DNA of 64,000 nt, taken from positions 2,193,001 to 2,257,000 of the forward strand of contig CM034112.1 of assembly GCA_019914945.1 (NCBI GenBank). The letters are read 5' to 3'. Shown here in pieces: positions 10,864 to 20,408 of this stretch. A model generated the notes under the pieces. That model was not told the DNA's origin, searched no databases, and worked only from the letters and a program-made list of their open reading frames with translations. The position numbers and the translations under genes were made by a program. Origin of the DNA: Typha latifolia (Eukaryota; Streptophyta; Magnoliopsida; Poales; Typhaceae). How positions within the stretch are numbered: the first letter of the stretch is position 1; every line of letters begins with the position of its first letter.

Positions 10864-11697
10864 CTATGTGTTGCGGTGTCCGATAAATAACTCCTTCATT
10901 TTCTTAAAAAAACTCTTCTCCTTTGCGGCTTCTTTACTTTTGTCAACTTCACTTGTGAATGGAGTTGCTTTTACTCCTTGCTTGATCTCCTTAATTTTCT
11001 CCTCCTCTTCTCCTATCTCTTTAATGGGATCTAAGAAAATTTTCTCCTCTGTATCTTCATCCTTATTTTTTTCTTGATCTATTTTTTCTTCTGCCGATTT
11101 TTTCAGTATCTTATTGTCTATCTCCTTGAGCTTATCGCTAGATTTGTCGCCGTCGTCGTTCGACTATCGCAGAAAAATAAGAAACAAAAAAGGTAAAAGA
11201 ATAAGCCATAGTTGTATTTCATGTAAGTTTAATATAAAACTTTAAATTCTAATTAACTTAATTTTACCGAGTTAGATTTAGAGTCGGTATCGCTGTCCGA
11301 GTTAGTGCTTTTACATTCGATACCATCCTGATTAACATTTACTATGATTTCCCCTCTTTTCTTAACAAATTTGTTGTTTTTGCCCTTCGCATTTAGCTGC
11401 TTCTTTTTCTTCTTTTCATTCTCTTTCTCTCCATGTGTTTTTGAGCTCTTTTTCTGTTTTCAAAGAATAAAATGATTAGAACTTGAAGTACATAATATTT
11501 TGATTTCTTAAAACTTCTAATTTACTTGAATTTAAATTTACCTTATGAGAATCAGAATTTGAGCCAGAATTAGAATCAGAACCGGAGCTTGAATCCGAGT
11601 CAGAGGAGTGGCAAGCAAGCTTAGTAGGAACAATCTCGTCTTTAGTTACACCTTCTCTTGCTTGAGCCTTCTCGACAACAACAGCAGTGGCGGCCAT
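10864..11697 (-). CDS. Ser/Asp-rich, Lys/Glu-rich disordered protein, gene S1
   Basis: I do not recognise this family. Three exons assemble in frame: 11542-11697, 11268-11453 and 10864-11163 (213 aa), with phase-0 introns, each bounded by GT and AG. Exon 1 (52 aa) has MAATAVVVEKAQ then LACHSSDSDSSSGSDS. Exon 2 (62 aa) is a Lys-rich run (EKKKKKQ) followed by KSTNSDSDTDSKSNS. Exon 3 (99 aa) is Lys/Glu-rich and ends in a KKMKELFIGHRNT tail. No membrane segment or signal peptide is seen. The acidic serine runs are ideal for casein-kinase-2-like phosphorylation, and the basic runs could be nuclear signals (inference). The same exon plan recurs in S2, S3 and S4, which supports the model. A TATA box lies 93 bp upstream of the ATG. 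Confidence 0.75.
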
Positions 11698-13426
11698 TTG
11701 AGATGCATGCGAATGCAATGAAATGCGAGTAGAAAAGTTTGTAATATTTTTAGATATTTTTCGGAGTACATGTTTTTGGCATATGAGACTATTTATAAGG
11801 ATGCAAGTGAAGTAAATGCCAACTTTTGATCATTAAGAGGCTTTTAGATGTGAGTGGGAATTATGAAGGCGTCCAAAATAATTAACAAACTAATTGGATA
11901 AAAATAAGACAAAATTCACAAATAATTGAGGGAGAAAAAGGTTATATGAGAAAGGGCGAAGAGGTTATTCGATGGGGGCATTGGATACTAGGGCTCCAAG
12001 GCTGGATAGGAAAGATTCTCACATAATTACTTCGTGGGAAAATAATTAATACTTTGCAGTAGCATTGGATGCTAGGATTTGGAGGATGACAGGCAAAGGA
12101 AGACACTGCCATGCAAGGCCACATATGTAATATTTCATTTGATTGGCATTGGAATATGACTACATTATTTTGTGAAACCTAGGGCATGGACTCGGTGCGA
12201 GCTAACATGCTCATAAAATATCTCTATTTAACGGAATAATCTGACGGTGTTAGTTCAAATATAACACAAGATATTTTCTGCACATATTCATTAAATTAGA
12301 TGACTCAATTTATAAATAATAAAAATATAAAGTATAAATCATAATTATATTATAAAGCACGATGCTATATATAAATTTTCCTTATTTTTTTTTTGTCTGC
12401 AAAACTAATATATAGTCTAATACATAAATTATATAATTAGAAGTCTTAGATTACTCTAATCCTAATAGAGTATGAATGATCTCAAGTCTCTCGCAACATA
12501 ATCTTTCTAGTATTATTATATTTGCTTAACTTGTATTATTTTATGTGAGATGATTAAAATATTATGCTCTAATTTTTTGCTTTGGAATAAGATTATTATA
12601 CTATTTAAAATTTCATAGTATATTGATTACTCATAAGGAATCCGAAGTTGAATTTGAATTTGAATGCGACAATATAGGATGATAAATGGATGGAAAATAT
12701 AATATTAAATTTAATTTAAAAATAGATCTGAGTTCGAATTCAACAAAATTAAATCGACACGGGTCTGTGCAAAGACCGAACTCATTTTTTATAACGAAAT
12801 TTGGAAAATAAATTTCTTCATAATAAATGGGTTGCAGTTGTTTTGCAAATAACCACCCACATTTTAACCTTATTACAAATCTACGAATCTACTCCCAGAC
12901 TCCCAGTTAGTATATTTGCAAATAACCACCTCTACTTTTCTTCGTTAGTATATCAGTCTCATAAAACCTCGTTTCTTCCTTTTCCCACCTTGCAATTAAA
13001 ACATCTAAAGATCCTTTTTTTATCATTAAAAGAAAAGAATAATCTACCCATATATACACATAGAAAATATTTTTTTTGCAAATAAGACCATAAAAGTTAC
13101 CTTTTTTTCCTTACCAAAAAAAAAAAAACCTTTTCTTATTCTTTCGGTTTTATCAGTAAGGTTATTTTTTATTTATACCATTAAATTCTCACTTTGGTCT
13201 GAAGAAAAAAAGAAATAAAAATAAATTATTTCTACTACTTATTTATCGAGATGTATAAAGACCATGACCATTTATAAACTTTGTATACTACTTATTCATA
13301 TAATGAAAACTTGCAAACCACACACAAGAGAAATAAAACAACAACCATCACTCAAATGCTGCTCCTTATTCTGGCAATTTCCTCCATGCAAATATCTTCT
13401 TCATTTTGCTTTGCAAATATAATTCT
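11698..13426. other. Promoter of S1 and spacer to S2
   Basis: About 11698-12130 is S1 upstream sequence sharing blocks with the S2-S4 promoters (for example TCCAAAATAATTA near 11870). About 12180-12790 is AT-rich with nothing recognisable. About 12835-12940 carries two TTTGCAAATAACCACC copies, matching the arrangement at 10347-10392 downstream of S1. About 13260-13426 is the S2 3' UTR. Confidence 0.55.
11790..11797 (-). promoter_or_regulatory. TATA box of gene S1
   Basis: TATAAATA on the minus strand in a block (CCTTATAAATAG) that recurs at the same place upstream of S3 and, slightly changed, of S2 and S4. Confidence 0.75.
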
Positions 13427-14230
13427 TTATTTTGTAGCTTCTTCTTTCTTCTCAGTTTCACTTGATGGAGTTGCTTCCACATTAACTTTTTTCTCCTCCT
13501 TCCCTTCTTCTTCAATTGGTTTCTTCTCCTTTGTAGCTTCATCGGTTTTCTTCTCTTCTTCTACTTTTCCTTCGATAGATTCTTCATTTAACGCCTCATT
13601 TTTCCCTTTCTTTTTCTTGCTAGATTTATCGTCACCGCTCGACTGTCTCGAGAAAGTAAGAAATAAAAACACAAAAATAAAAAAAAGAAATCAAATATTA
13701 GAATTTTTTTTAAAATCTAAGAAATTGCGTTAGCTTTTTTATCATCGTAATTATATTTAATATTACCGAGCTAGATTTGGAGTCGGAGCCACTGTCCGAG
13801 TCGGAGCTTTTACATTCGAGATTATCAGGACCTTCTTTGTTAACGTTTGCAGTGACTTCCTCCGTTTTCTTGCTCGACTTGTTGTTCTTGCTCTGCACCT
13901 TGAGGCTCTTCTTTTTCTTTTTCTTCTTGTCCTTTTTGTCTTTCTTGTCGGATTTCTTCTAAAGATGAGAACAATAACAAAACAAAAAAAGAAGATTGGA
14001 TTAGCCTCGGAGAATATAATCCTTTTTGAGTTTTTGAAACTTCTAATTATTTTTCTTAAAATTTTAATTATGTCTAAATTTACCTTGTCAGAATCAGAAC
14101 CAGAATTAGAACCAGAACCGGATTTAGAGCTCGAATCCGAGTGACACTCAAGGTCAGCAGGAACACCCTCATCTTTCACTTCAACTTCTTCTGTTTGAGC
14201 TTTGTCGACAACAACGTTGGTGGCAGCCAT
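13427..14230 (-). CDS. Ser/Asp-rich, Lys/Glu-rich disordered protein, gene S2
   Basis: Second member of the unrecognised S family. Exons 14084-14230 (49 aa), 13767-13958 (64 aa) and 13427-13642 (71 aa) join in phase 0 to a 184-residue protein. Exon 1 begins MAATNVVVDKAQ, like S1, and ends in CHSDSSSKSGSGSNSGSDSDK. Exon 2 opens with an extreme Lys/Asp run (KKSDKKDKKDKKKKKK) and ends LECKSSDSDSGSDSKSSS. Exon 3 is Glu/Lys-rich (EEEKKTDEATKEKK) and ends EKKEEATK. All junctions show GT and AG. No globular domain is apparent. S1 and S2 form one pair by their first exon, S3 and S4 the other. Confidence 0.75.
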
Positions 14231-15549
14231 TTGAGACGAATGAGAATATAATGCAAGCTAATGAAAATATATGTATATATATTATATATCTTATAATGTT
14301 TATGAATACTTCTTGGAGTGCTAAGATTTAGATATGGGGCTATTTATAGGGAAGTAATTGAACGAAATGCCACCTTTTGATCATTGAGAGTGGGAATTAT
14401 GAACACAAATAATTTGAGGGAGAGAAGGTCTCATTCTAAATAATTGGAGCAATGGCGAATCGGCTTTCGACACTTGGCATCGGATACTAGGGCTCAAGGG
14501 CTGGATTACAAAAATTCTGAAGGAAAAAATTATTTTGCCAGAGAATAATTTAACACTCACATTAGCATTGATGGAAGCCAGGACTGAAGGGTGGCAGGAA
14601 AGGAAGACAGTGGGGCTTAAAATGTGCATTTCATGAACAAGGGATATGTGAATATATGAGTGATATTAGATTTAATTAGCACTGTAATATTACTAAATAT
14701 AATTTCGTTTGTGAAACTTAAGGACAAGGATTAGTGGATGATTCCAAAGTTCGAGCCCGGCTTAAAATTAATTTTGATCTAAGTCAAGAGGTAAAGAATA
14801 ACTTAATTAGTTAATCAAGTATTATGAATATACATGGGAGAGAATTATTATTATTATTATTATTATTAATGTCTCTAATGGTAAAAGATGTTGGCATACA
14901 ATTGCATGGCATGAGGATGGATTTCTAAATAGTAAATAAATTTAGGATGCCATTAAAATCTTTTGATTGTTTGGAAATTGTCATAATGTTCTGTTTTTTT
15001 TAATAAAATATTACTAATAGATTATTATTATTAAGGTTAGTAAATATGTGTAAATAACTAAAATGTCCCCCCTTCTGAAGTTTGGAATTTTTTTTCTATC
15101 TAAGTTGTATTTTAAACATTTCGTTAGAATTAACTCAAGGATTTACGTTTTCAAAATATCACAATTATTTCAGTGCAATTAAAATATTTTGAAAAATATA
15201 GTGGCAATTTATGATATTTTAGAAAATTTTCAAATTAAATTAAATTGCCTATTTGTAGTAATGCTGATTGCATCCGATAAAGAATTGCAACTCTAGCATT
15301 TGATTATTTAATACATGGAATTAATCATTTATTCATATATAAAACGTACATATTTTCTCATGAAATAAACTTTGTACAATACTTCATTTGTAGAATAAAA
15401 GCATCCAAACCACACAAAAGAAAATAAAAGATATAGATACATACAAATATATAAACACAGCAATCACACACGCACTATGATCACGGGAGGCTGATTCTTA
15501 TTGAGATCCCGATATCTCTTTCTTTTTCTTGCATTTTTATTTCGTTATC
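14231..15549. other. Promoter of S2 and 3' flank of S3
   Basis: S2 upstream sequence to about 14640, including a TCGGATACTAGGGCTC block shared with S1. A (TTA)n run lies at about 14848-14868. A block at 14898-14990 (TTGCATGGCATGAGGATGGA and onward) recurs almost exactly at 17093-17185, marking the duplicated unit of S3 and S4. About 15280-15549 is the S3 3' flank, matching 18165-18500 after S4. Confidence 0.6.
14341..14348 (-). promoter_or_regulatory. TATA box of gene S2
   Basis: TATAAATA on the minus strand, 111 bp upstream of the S2 ATG, equivalent in position to the S1 and S3 boxes. Confidence 0.75.
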
Positions 15550-16690
15550 TCAATTCTTTTTGTCGAAGAAATCATCTTTCTTATTATCGTCATCAATTTT
15601 TGTAAGCTTAGTGACGGTGGGTGCTTCCTCGCCTTGTTTGGCCTCGTCTATCTTCTTCTCTTCTTCATATTTTTCTTCTTTCGACAAATCCTTTTCTTCT
15701 TCGATAGTGTTATCATTTTTCTCTTCGACTTCATTTTTATCTTCTAGCGACTTTTCCTTTACCACGTCTGCTTTATTCTTGTTGATCTTTTTTTTGGACT
15801 TGTCATCATCGCTAGACTATTTCAAAAAAAAAAAAAGGAAAAAAAGTTAAACCAGTGAATAAGAGGCACATGAGCACTTATAAAATCCACTTCACACTGA
15901 CGTACTTTAAAATAATTATACTAAAAATTTAGTGAGAGATAATATAAATTTATGCTTACCGAGTTGGAATCGTCACTTGACTTAGATCCAGAGTCACTCG
16001 ATTTCGAGTCAGAATCACCACTTGACTTTGAGTCAGAACTACCACTTGATTTCGAGTCAGAATCACTGTTCGAGTCGGAGCTTTTACATTCAAGCTTGTC
16101 AAGACCCTCTGTAGTAACATCTTCTGTGACTCCCTCAATTTTTTTGCTTGAATTGTTATTCTTGCTCTTCCCTTTGACCTTGAGCTTCTTCTTCTTCTTC
16201 TCCTTCTCCTTCTCCTTCTCCTTCTCTCCCTGTGTTTTGGAGATCTTCTTGCTGCTTGACTGATTCCAAAATATAGATGTTAAGAAATCGGAAGCATAAC
16301 TTGTATTGATTTAGGTTCTTTTTCCTTGCAAACAAACAAACCTACCGGAAGACATTTTTGGTAAAAGAAAGAAAAGAATTATCCAATTATATACCTGCGA
16401 AAGAAATTTTCTTTTACAAATACTCATAAAAGGAGTTGATTTACCGATATCTAAAAGCGATGAAAATTTTCATAATAAATCCAAAATATAAGCAATTACT
16501 TATGAAAAATAAATTATTATATCAAGCTTATGCTTACCTTTCTCGAGTTAGAACCAGAACCGAAACCGGAACCGGAACCAGTATTTGAGCCCGAGTCCGA
16601 GCCGGAGGAGTGGTAGCCAAGCTTAGCAGGAGATATCTCTTCTTCCTCAATATTCACAATGCTTATGGGCACTTGGTTCTCCTCAGCCAT
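15550..16690 (-). CDS. Ser/Asp-rich, Lys/Glu-rich disordered protein, gene S3
   Basis: Third S-family member, 239 aa from exons 16538-16690 (51 aa), 15960-16259 (100 aa) and 15550-15816 (88 aa), phase-0 joins. Exon 1 differs from S1/S2: MAEENQVPISIVN then LGYHSSGSDSGSNTGSGSG. Exon 2 begins with a Lys/Glu run (GEKEKEKEKEKKKKK) and ends in a longer Ser/Asp repeat (KSSDSNSDSDSKSSGS and so on) than S1/S2. Exon 3 is Glu/Lys/Asp-rich and ends DDFFDKKN. Exon 2 is flanked by phase-0 introns and so can be duplicated without breaking the frame, which has happened in S4. Function unknown. Confidence 0.75.
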
Positions 16691-16809
16691 GAGACTACTA
16701 AATATAATATGCCAATCCAACACTTAAAAATATATTAAAAAAATTTGATATTATATGCTGCTCTTCGTAGCTCTTAATATCTTGTGGGTGTTCAAGTTGT
16801 TTGTAAGGC

Positions 16810-16817
16810 TATTTATA
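16810..16817 (-). promoter_or_regulatory. TATA box of gene S3
   Basis: TATAAATA on the minus strand, about 120 bp upstream of the S3 ATG, in the conserved CCTTATAAATAGCC context. Confidence 0.75.
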
Positions 16818-17601
16818 AGGATACAATTGCATGCAATGCCAAGTTGTTTTGATTGAGACACTAAAGACGTGAGTTGGAAGTATGAACACGTCCAAAATAA
16901 TTAGCAACCTAATTAATAGCACTAACAAGACAAACGATGAACAAATAATTGAAGAAAAAGGGGAAGTCTTATGGACAAGGACGACTAGTTGATTGAGGGA
17001 TTAGCATCGGATGCTAATTAAACTTTTGTCTCAAGATAGATAGATATAGATAAATACCAAAAAGAAGTGCTTCTTATTGGAGGACACAAAGGAAATTGCA
17101 TGGCATGAGGATGGATTTCTAAATAGTAAATAGGTTAAGGATGGCACTAAAATCTTTTGAATGTTTGGAAATTGCCATCATGTTTAATTTTTCAATAGAG
17201 TATTGCTGCTAATAGATTGTTATTAACGTTAATAAATACACATAATAATTTCAAATTATTTTTAATAATTTATGCAAGATAAAATATTTTATCTAAGTTG
17301 TGTTTTAAGTACGTTTTTAAAATATCACAATATGTCGGTGCAATTATAATATTTTGAAAAATATAGTGATAATATATGATATTTTGAAAGTTTTCGATGG
17401 CAAATATATAAAAAAAAAAAAAACCTAAAATGTTTCCTTGGGAAAAAAAAGAAAATTTTGTTTCAAATAACACCTTGGATAACTTTGTGACAAAGACTTC
17501 GCCATTCTAGATTTATAATCCGACTCCACTATTTTGCATATATTATACTATTTCTGATAAAATGGTATTAGAGATGGAATATTTAGTTTTGGTCGCCAAT
17601 A

Positions 17602-17626
17602 ACCCTAAACCCTAAACCCAAAACCT
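17602..17626. repeat. Telomere-like AACCCTA tract
   Basis: AACCCTAAACCCTAAACCC, about two and a half plant telomere-type units (TTTAGGG on the other strand), inside the insertion next to gene S4. Too short to be a true interstitial telomere; it may equally be a telo-box motif. Confidence 0.5.
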
Positions 17627-17814
17627 TATATTATTGAATCAACTACTCTAAAATCTTAAGCAGATGGAAAACAATAATTATTATATTTTATAATAAAATT
17701 TTAATTAACTACTTTTTATAGAAAAAACTATAAAGATAATATTAAAATTTATAGCGAGGTAGATTGCATCACATAAGACTTTATATACTTCACGAATAAA
17801 ATCAATTATAGAAT

Positions 17815-18150
17815 TTTTTGTTATTCTTAAAATAAAGTTTTTTTAAGAATAATTATTCTTATGTTCACTTGTATTTTAAATAATAGTGTAATAATTAACT
17901 TTCATATGATATAAGTGAAGATAAAATTAAAAAATATTTTTTTATTAAATTACCATAGATACCGTTTGATTTGATAAAAAATAAGTTTGTAAGATAGAAA
18001 TCAAGAGTAAAGTAGTAATTGAATTAGTATATGGTATAAGATGTAATTTTAATAAATAGTATTTATATTCTAAAATAGAGTTATTACAATATCTAGCTTT
18101 TATTATGAAATAAGATTGTATTTCAGAATTAAAAAATATATATTTCTGAA
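17815..18150 (-). mobile_element. MITE-like repeat, copy 1
   Basis: Non-coding AT-rich repeat in reverse orientation to related copies at about 28000-28340 and 55645-56001. The shared core includes TTATGTTCACTTGTATT here and its complement in the others, plus a TGATATAA-type stretch. It sits within the insertion that separates the S3-like and S4-like flanks. Boundaries are approximate. Confidence 0.55.
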
Positions 18151-18508
18151 ATAAAGAATTACAAGCTACAACTCTCGCATTTGATTATTTAATACATGGA
18201 AGTAATTATTTATTCATATGCAAAATGTACATATTTCCTTATGAAATAAACTTTGTACAATACTTTATTGGTTGAAAAGCATCTAAACCACACACAGGAA
18301 AATAAAAGATAAAAAATAAATATAAATAAACAAAGACACCAATCACACATATACACTGTGTTCACAGACATCTTTCTTTTTTCCTTTTTCTCGATTTATT
18401 TTTAATATCTCAATTCTTTTTGTTGAAGAAATCTTCTTCTTTTTTTATCGTCACTTATTTTTGTAATTTTAGTGACCGTTGATGCTTCCATATCAGGCTT
18501 AATTTCAT

Positions 18509-20286
18509 CTATCTTCTTCTCTTCTCTGCCTCTTCCTTCGAAAAATCCTTTTCTTCGATAGCTTCATCATTTTTCTCCTCTACTTTATCTTTACCTCCTA
18601 GCAACTTTTCCTTTACCACATTTGCTGTGTGCTTGTTGATCTTCTTCGTGGACTTATCATCATAGCTTGACTATTTCAAAAATAAGAAAAAAGAAGAGAT
18701 AAATTAGTGAATAAGAGACACTTAGCACTTACAATATCCACTTGGCACCGGGACTCATATTTTAAATAATTATACTAAAAATTTAGTGAGAGATGATATA
18801 AATTTATACTTACTGAGTTAGAATCGTCGCTAGAATTAGATCCAGAGTCACTTGATTTCGAGCCAGAATTATCGCTCGACTTTGAATCAGAATCATCACT
18901 CGACTTAGAGTCAGAATCACTATTTGAGTCAGAATCATCACTTGACTTTGAATCAGAATCACCACTCGACTTCGAGTCAGAATCACTGTTCGAATCAGAG
19001 CTCTTAAATTTGAGCTTCTTAAGACCCTCTATAGTAACTTTTGTTGTGACTCCCTCATTTTTCTTGCTTGATTTGTTATTCATGTTCTTCTTCTTAGGTT
19101 GCTTCTTTTTCTTCTTCTCCTTCTCTTTCTCTCCTTGAGTTTTGGGGATCTTCTTGTCGCTTGACTGCTTTTAAGAGAAACTTAGCACTTCCAATATCCA
19201 CTTGGCATCGGGACTCATATTTTAAATAATTATACTAAAAATTTAGTGAGAGATGATATAAATTTATACTTACTGAGTTAGAATCGTCGCTAGAATTAGA
19301 TCCAGAGTCACTTGATTTCGAGCCAGAATCATCGCTCGACTTTGAATCAGAATCATCACTCGACTTCGAGTCAGAATCACTATTTGAGTCAGAATCTTCA
19401 CTTGACTTTGAGTCAGAATCATCACTTGACTTTGAGTCAGAATCATCACTCGACTTCGAGTCAGAATCATCACTTGATTTTGAATCAGAATCATCACTCG
19501 ACTTCGAGTCAGAATCACTGTCCGAGTCGGAGCTCTTAAATTTGAGCTTCTCAAGACCCTCTATAGTAACTTTTGATGTGACTCCCTCATTTTTCTTACT
19601 TGATTTGTTATTCATGTTCTTCTTAAGCTGCTTCTTTTTCTTCTTCTCCTTCTCTTTCTCTCCTTGAGTTTTGGGGATCTTCTTGTCGCTTGACAGCTTC
19701 TAAGATATGGATGTTAAGAAATTTGAAGCATAATTTCTATTTATTTAGGGGCTTTTTATCGGTAAAAATAAGCATATGTACATTCTTTGTTACTATAAAC
19801 CACCTCCCTTTATATAAATATATGAATCGATCCCTTATTCTTAAGATATATTTATAAATAACCATCTCTAGCTTATAAACAATATTCTAACAATATTATA
19901 TTTTTCTATGACATACCTTTTCGTTCCCTTGCAAATAAACTAATGACATTTTTGTTGAAGAAGAGAATAATCCGATTATATACCTAAGAAGGAATTTTTT
20001 TTATTTTGGCAAATGCTCGTAAAAAGGAGTTGATTTACCACAATGAAGTTTTTCATAATCAATCTTACATATAATCAATTATTTATGAAAAAATAAATCA
20101 AATTTATTCAATCAAGCTCATACTTACCTTCCCTGATTCAGAACCAGAACTAGAACCGGAGTCAGAATCCGAGCCCGAGCCCGAGTCCGAGTGGCAACCA
20201 AGTTTAGGATGAGAAGTCTCTTTCTCTTCTTGTGCTTTGCCTTCAGTATTCACAATGCTTATGGTCACTTGGTTTTCCTCAGCCAT
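18509..20286 (-). CDS. Ser/Asp-rich protein, gene S4, exon-duplicated
   Basis: Fourth S-family member. Exons 20128-20286 (53 aa, MAEENQVTISIVN start), 19274-19699 (142 aa), 18814-19164 (117 aa) and 18509-18670 (53 aa plus stop) join in phase 0 to about 365 aa. The two middle exons are copies of the single exon 2 of S3, 460 bp apart including intron flanks. Exon 2a contains many copies of an 8-residue SDDSDSKS unit. The last exon follows S3 until about residue 45, then an indel shifts frame and TAG at 18509-18511 ends it about 35 residues early. The gene may be functional with a shortened tail or be decaying. The intron 2 acceptor could also lie 3-6 bases upstream; frame is unaffected. Confidence 0.65.
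18715..19710. repeat. Tandem duplication of S4 central exon
   Basis: Two copies, about 18715-19174 and 19175-19710, start-to-start distance 460 bp, each with the same 3' intron sequence (CTTAGCACTTMCAATATCCA), exon and donor site. They are nearly identical outside the Ser/Asp repeat, where the second carries about 75 bp more. High identity implies a recent event. Confidence 0.8.
19310..19525. repeat. 24-bp coding minisatellite in S4
   Basis: A tandem array of 24-bp units (core GAATCATCACTCGACTTCGA on the plus strand) encoding SDDSDSKS on the minus strand. Units differ at a few synonymous positions (TTCGAG or TTTGAG or TTTGAA). A shorter array lies in the duplicate exon (about 18860-18995). 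Confidence 0.8.
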
Positions 20287-20400
20287 GAGACTAATTAATG
20301 TAATATGCAAATGCAACACTTAAAAAATAAAAAATTGATGTTATATACTGCTCTTTGTAGCTCTTAATATGTTGTGGGTGTTCAAGCTGTTTGTAAGGCT

Positions 20401-20408
20401 ATTTTATA
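20401..20408 (-). promoter_or_regulatory. TATA box of gene S4
   Basis: TATAAAAT on the minus strand, about 115 bp upstream of the ATG; one base longer A-run than in S3 but the same context. Confidence 0.65.

Larger units (their letters stand above)
16691..18508. other. Promoter of S3, insertion, 3' flank of S4
   Basis: S3 upstream sequence to about 17060, then the duplicated block at 17093-17185. Compared with the S3 3' flank (15170-15300), about 740 bp are inserted between about 17420 and 18160. That insertion holds a short telomere-like tract (17602-17626) and a MITE-like element (about 17815-18150). About 18165-18508 matches the S3 3' flank and includes the former coding end of S4. Confidence 0.55.

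Noticed and set aside
13281..13733. 150-aa plus-strand hydrophobic ORF
   Set aside because: Antisense to the Lys/Glu-rich exon of S2; Phe/Ser richness is the complement of Lys/Glu codons.
19310..19525. CRISPR-like array of 24-bp units
   Set aside because: No spacers; units abut and code for Ser/Asp repeats in a plant gene.
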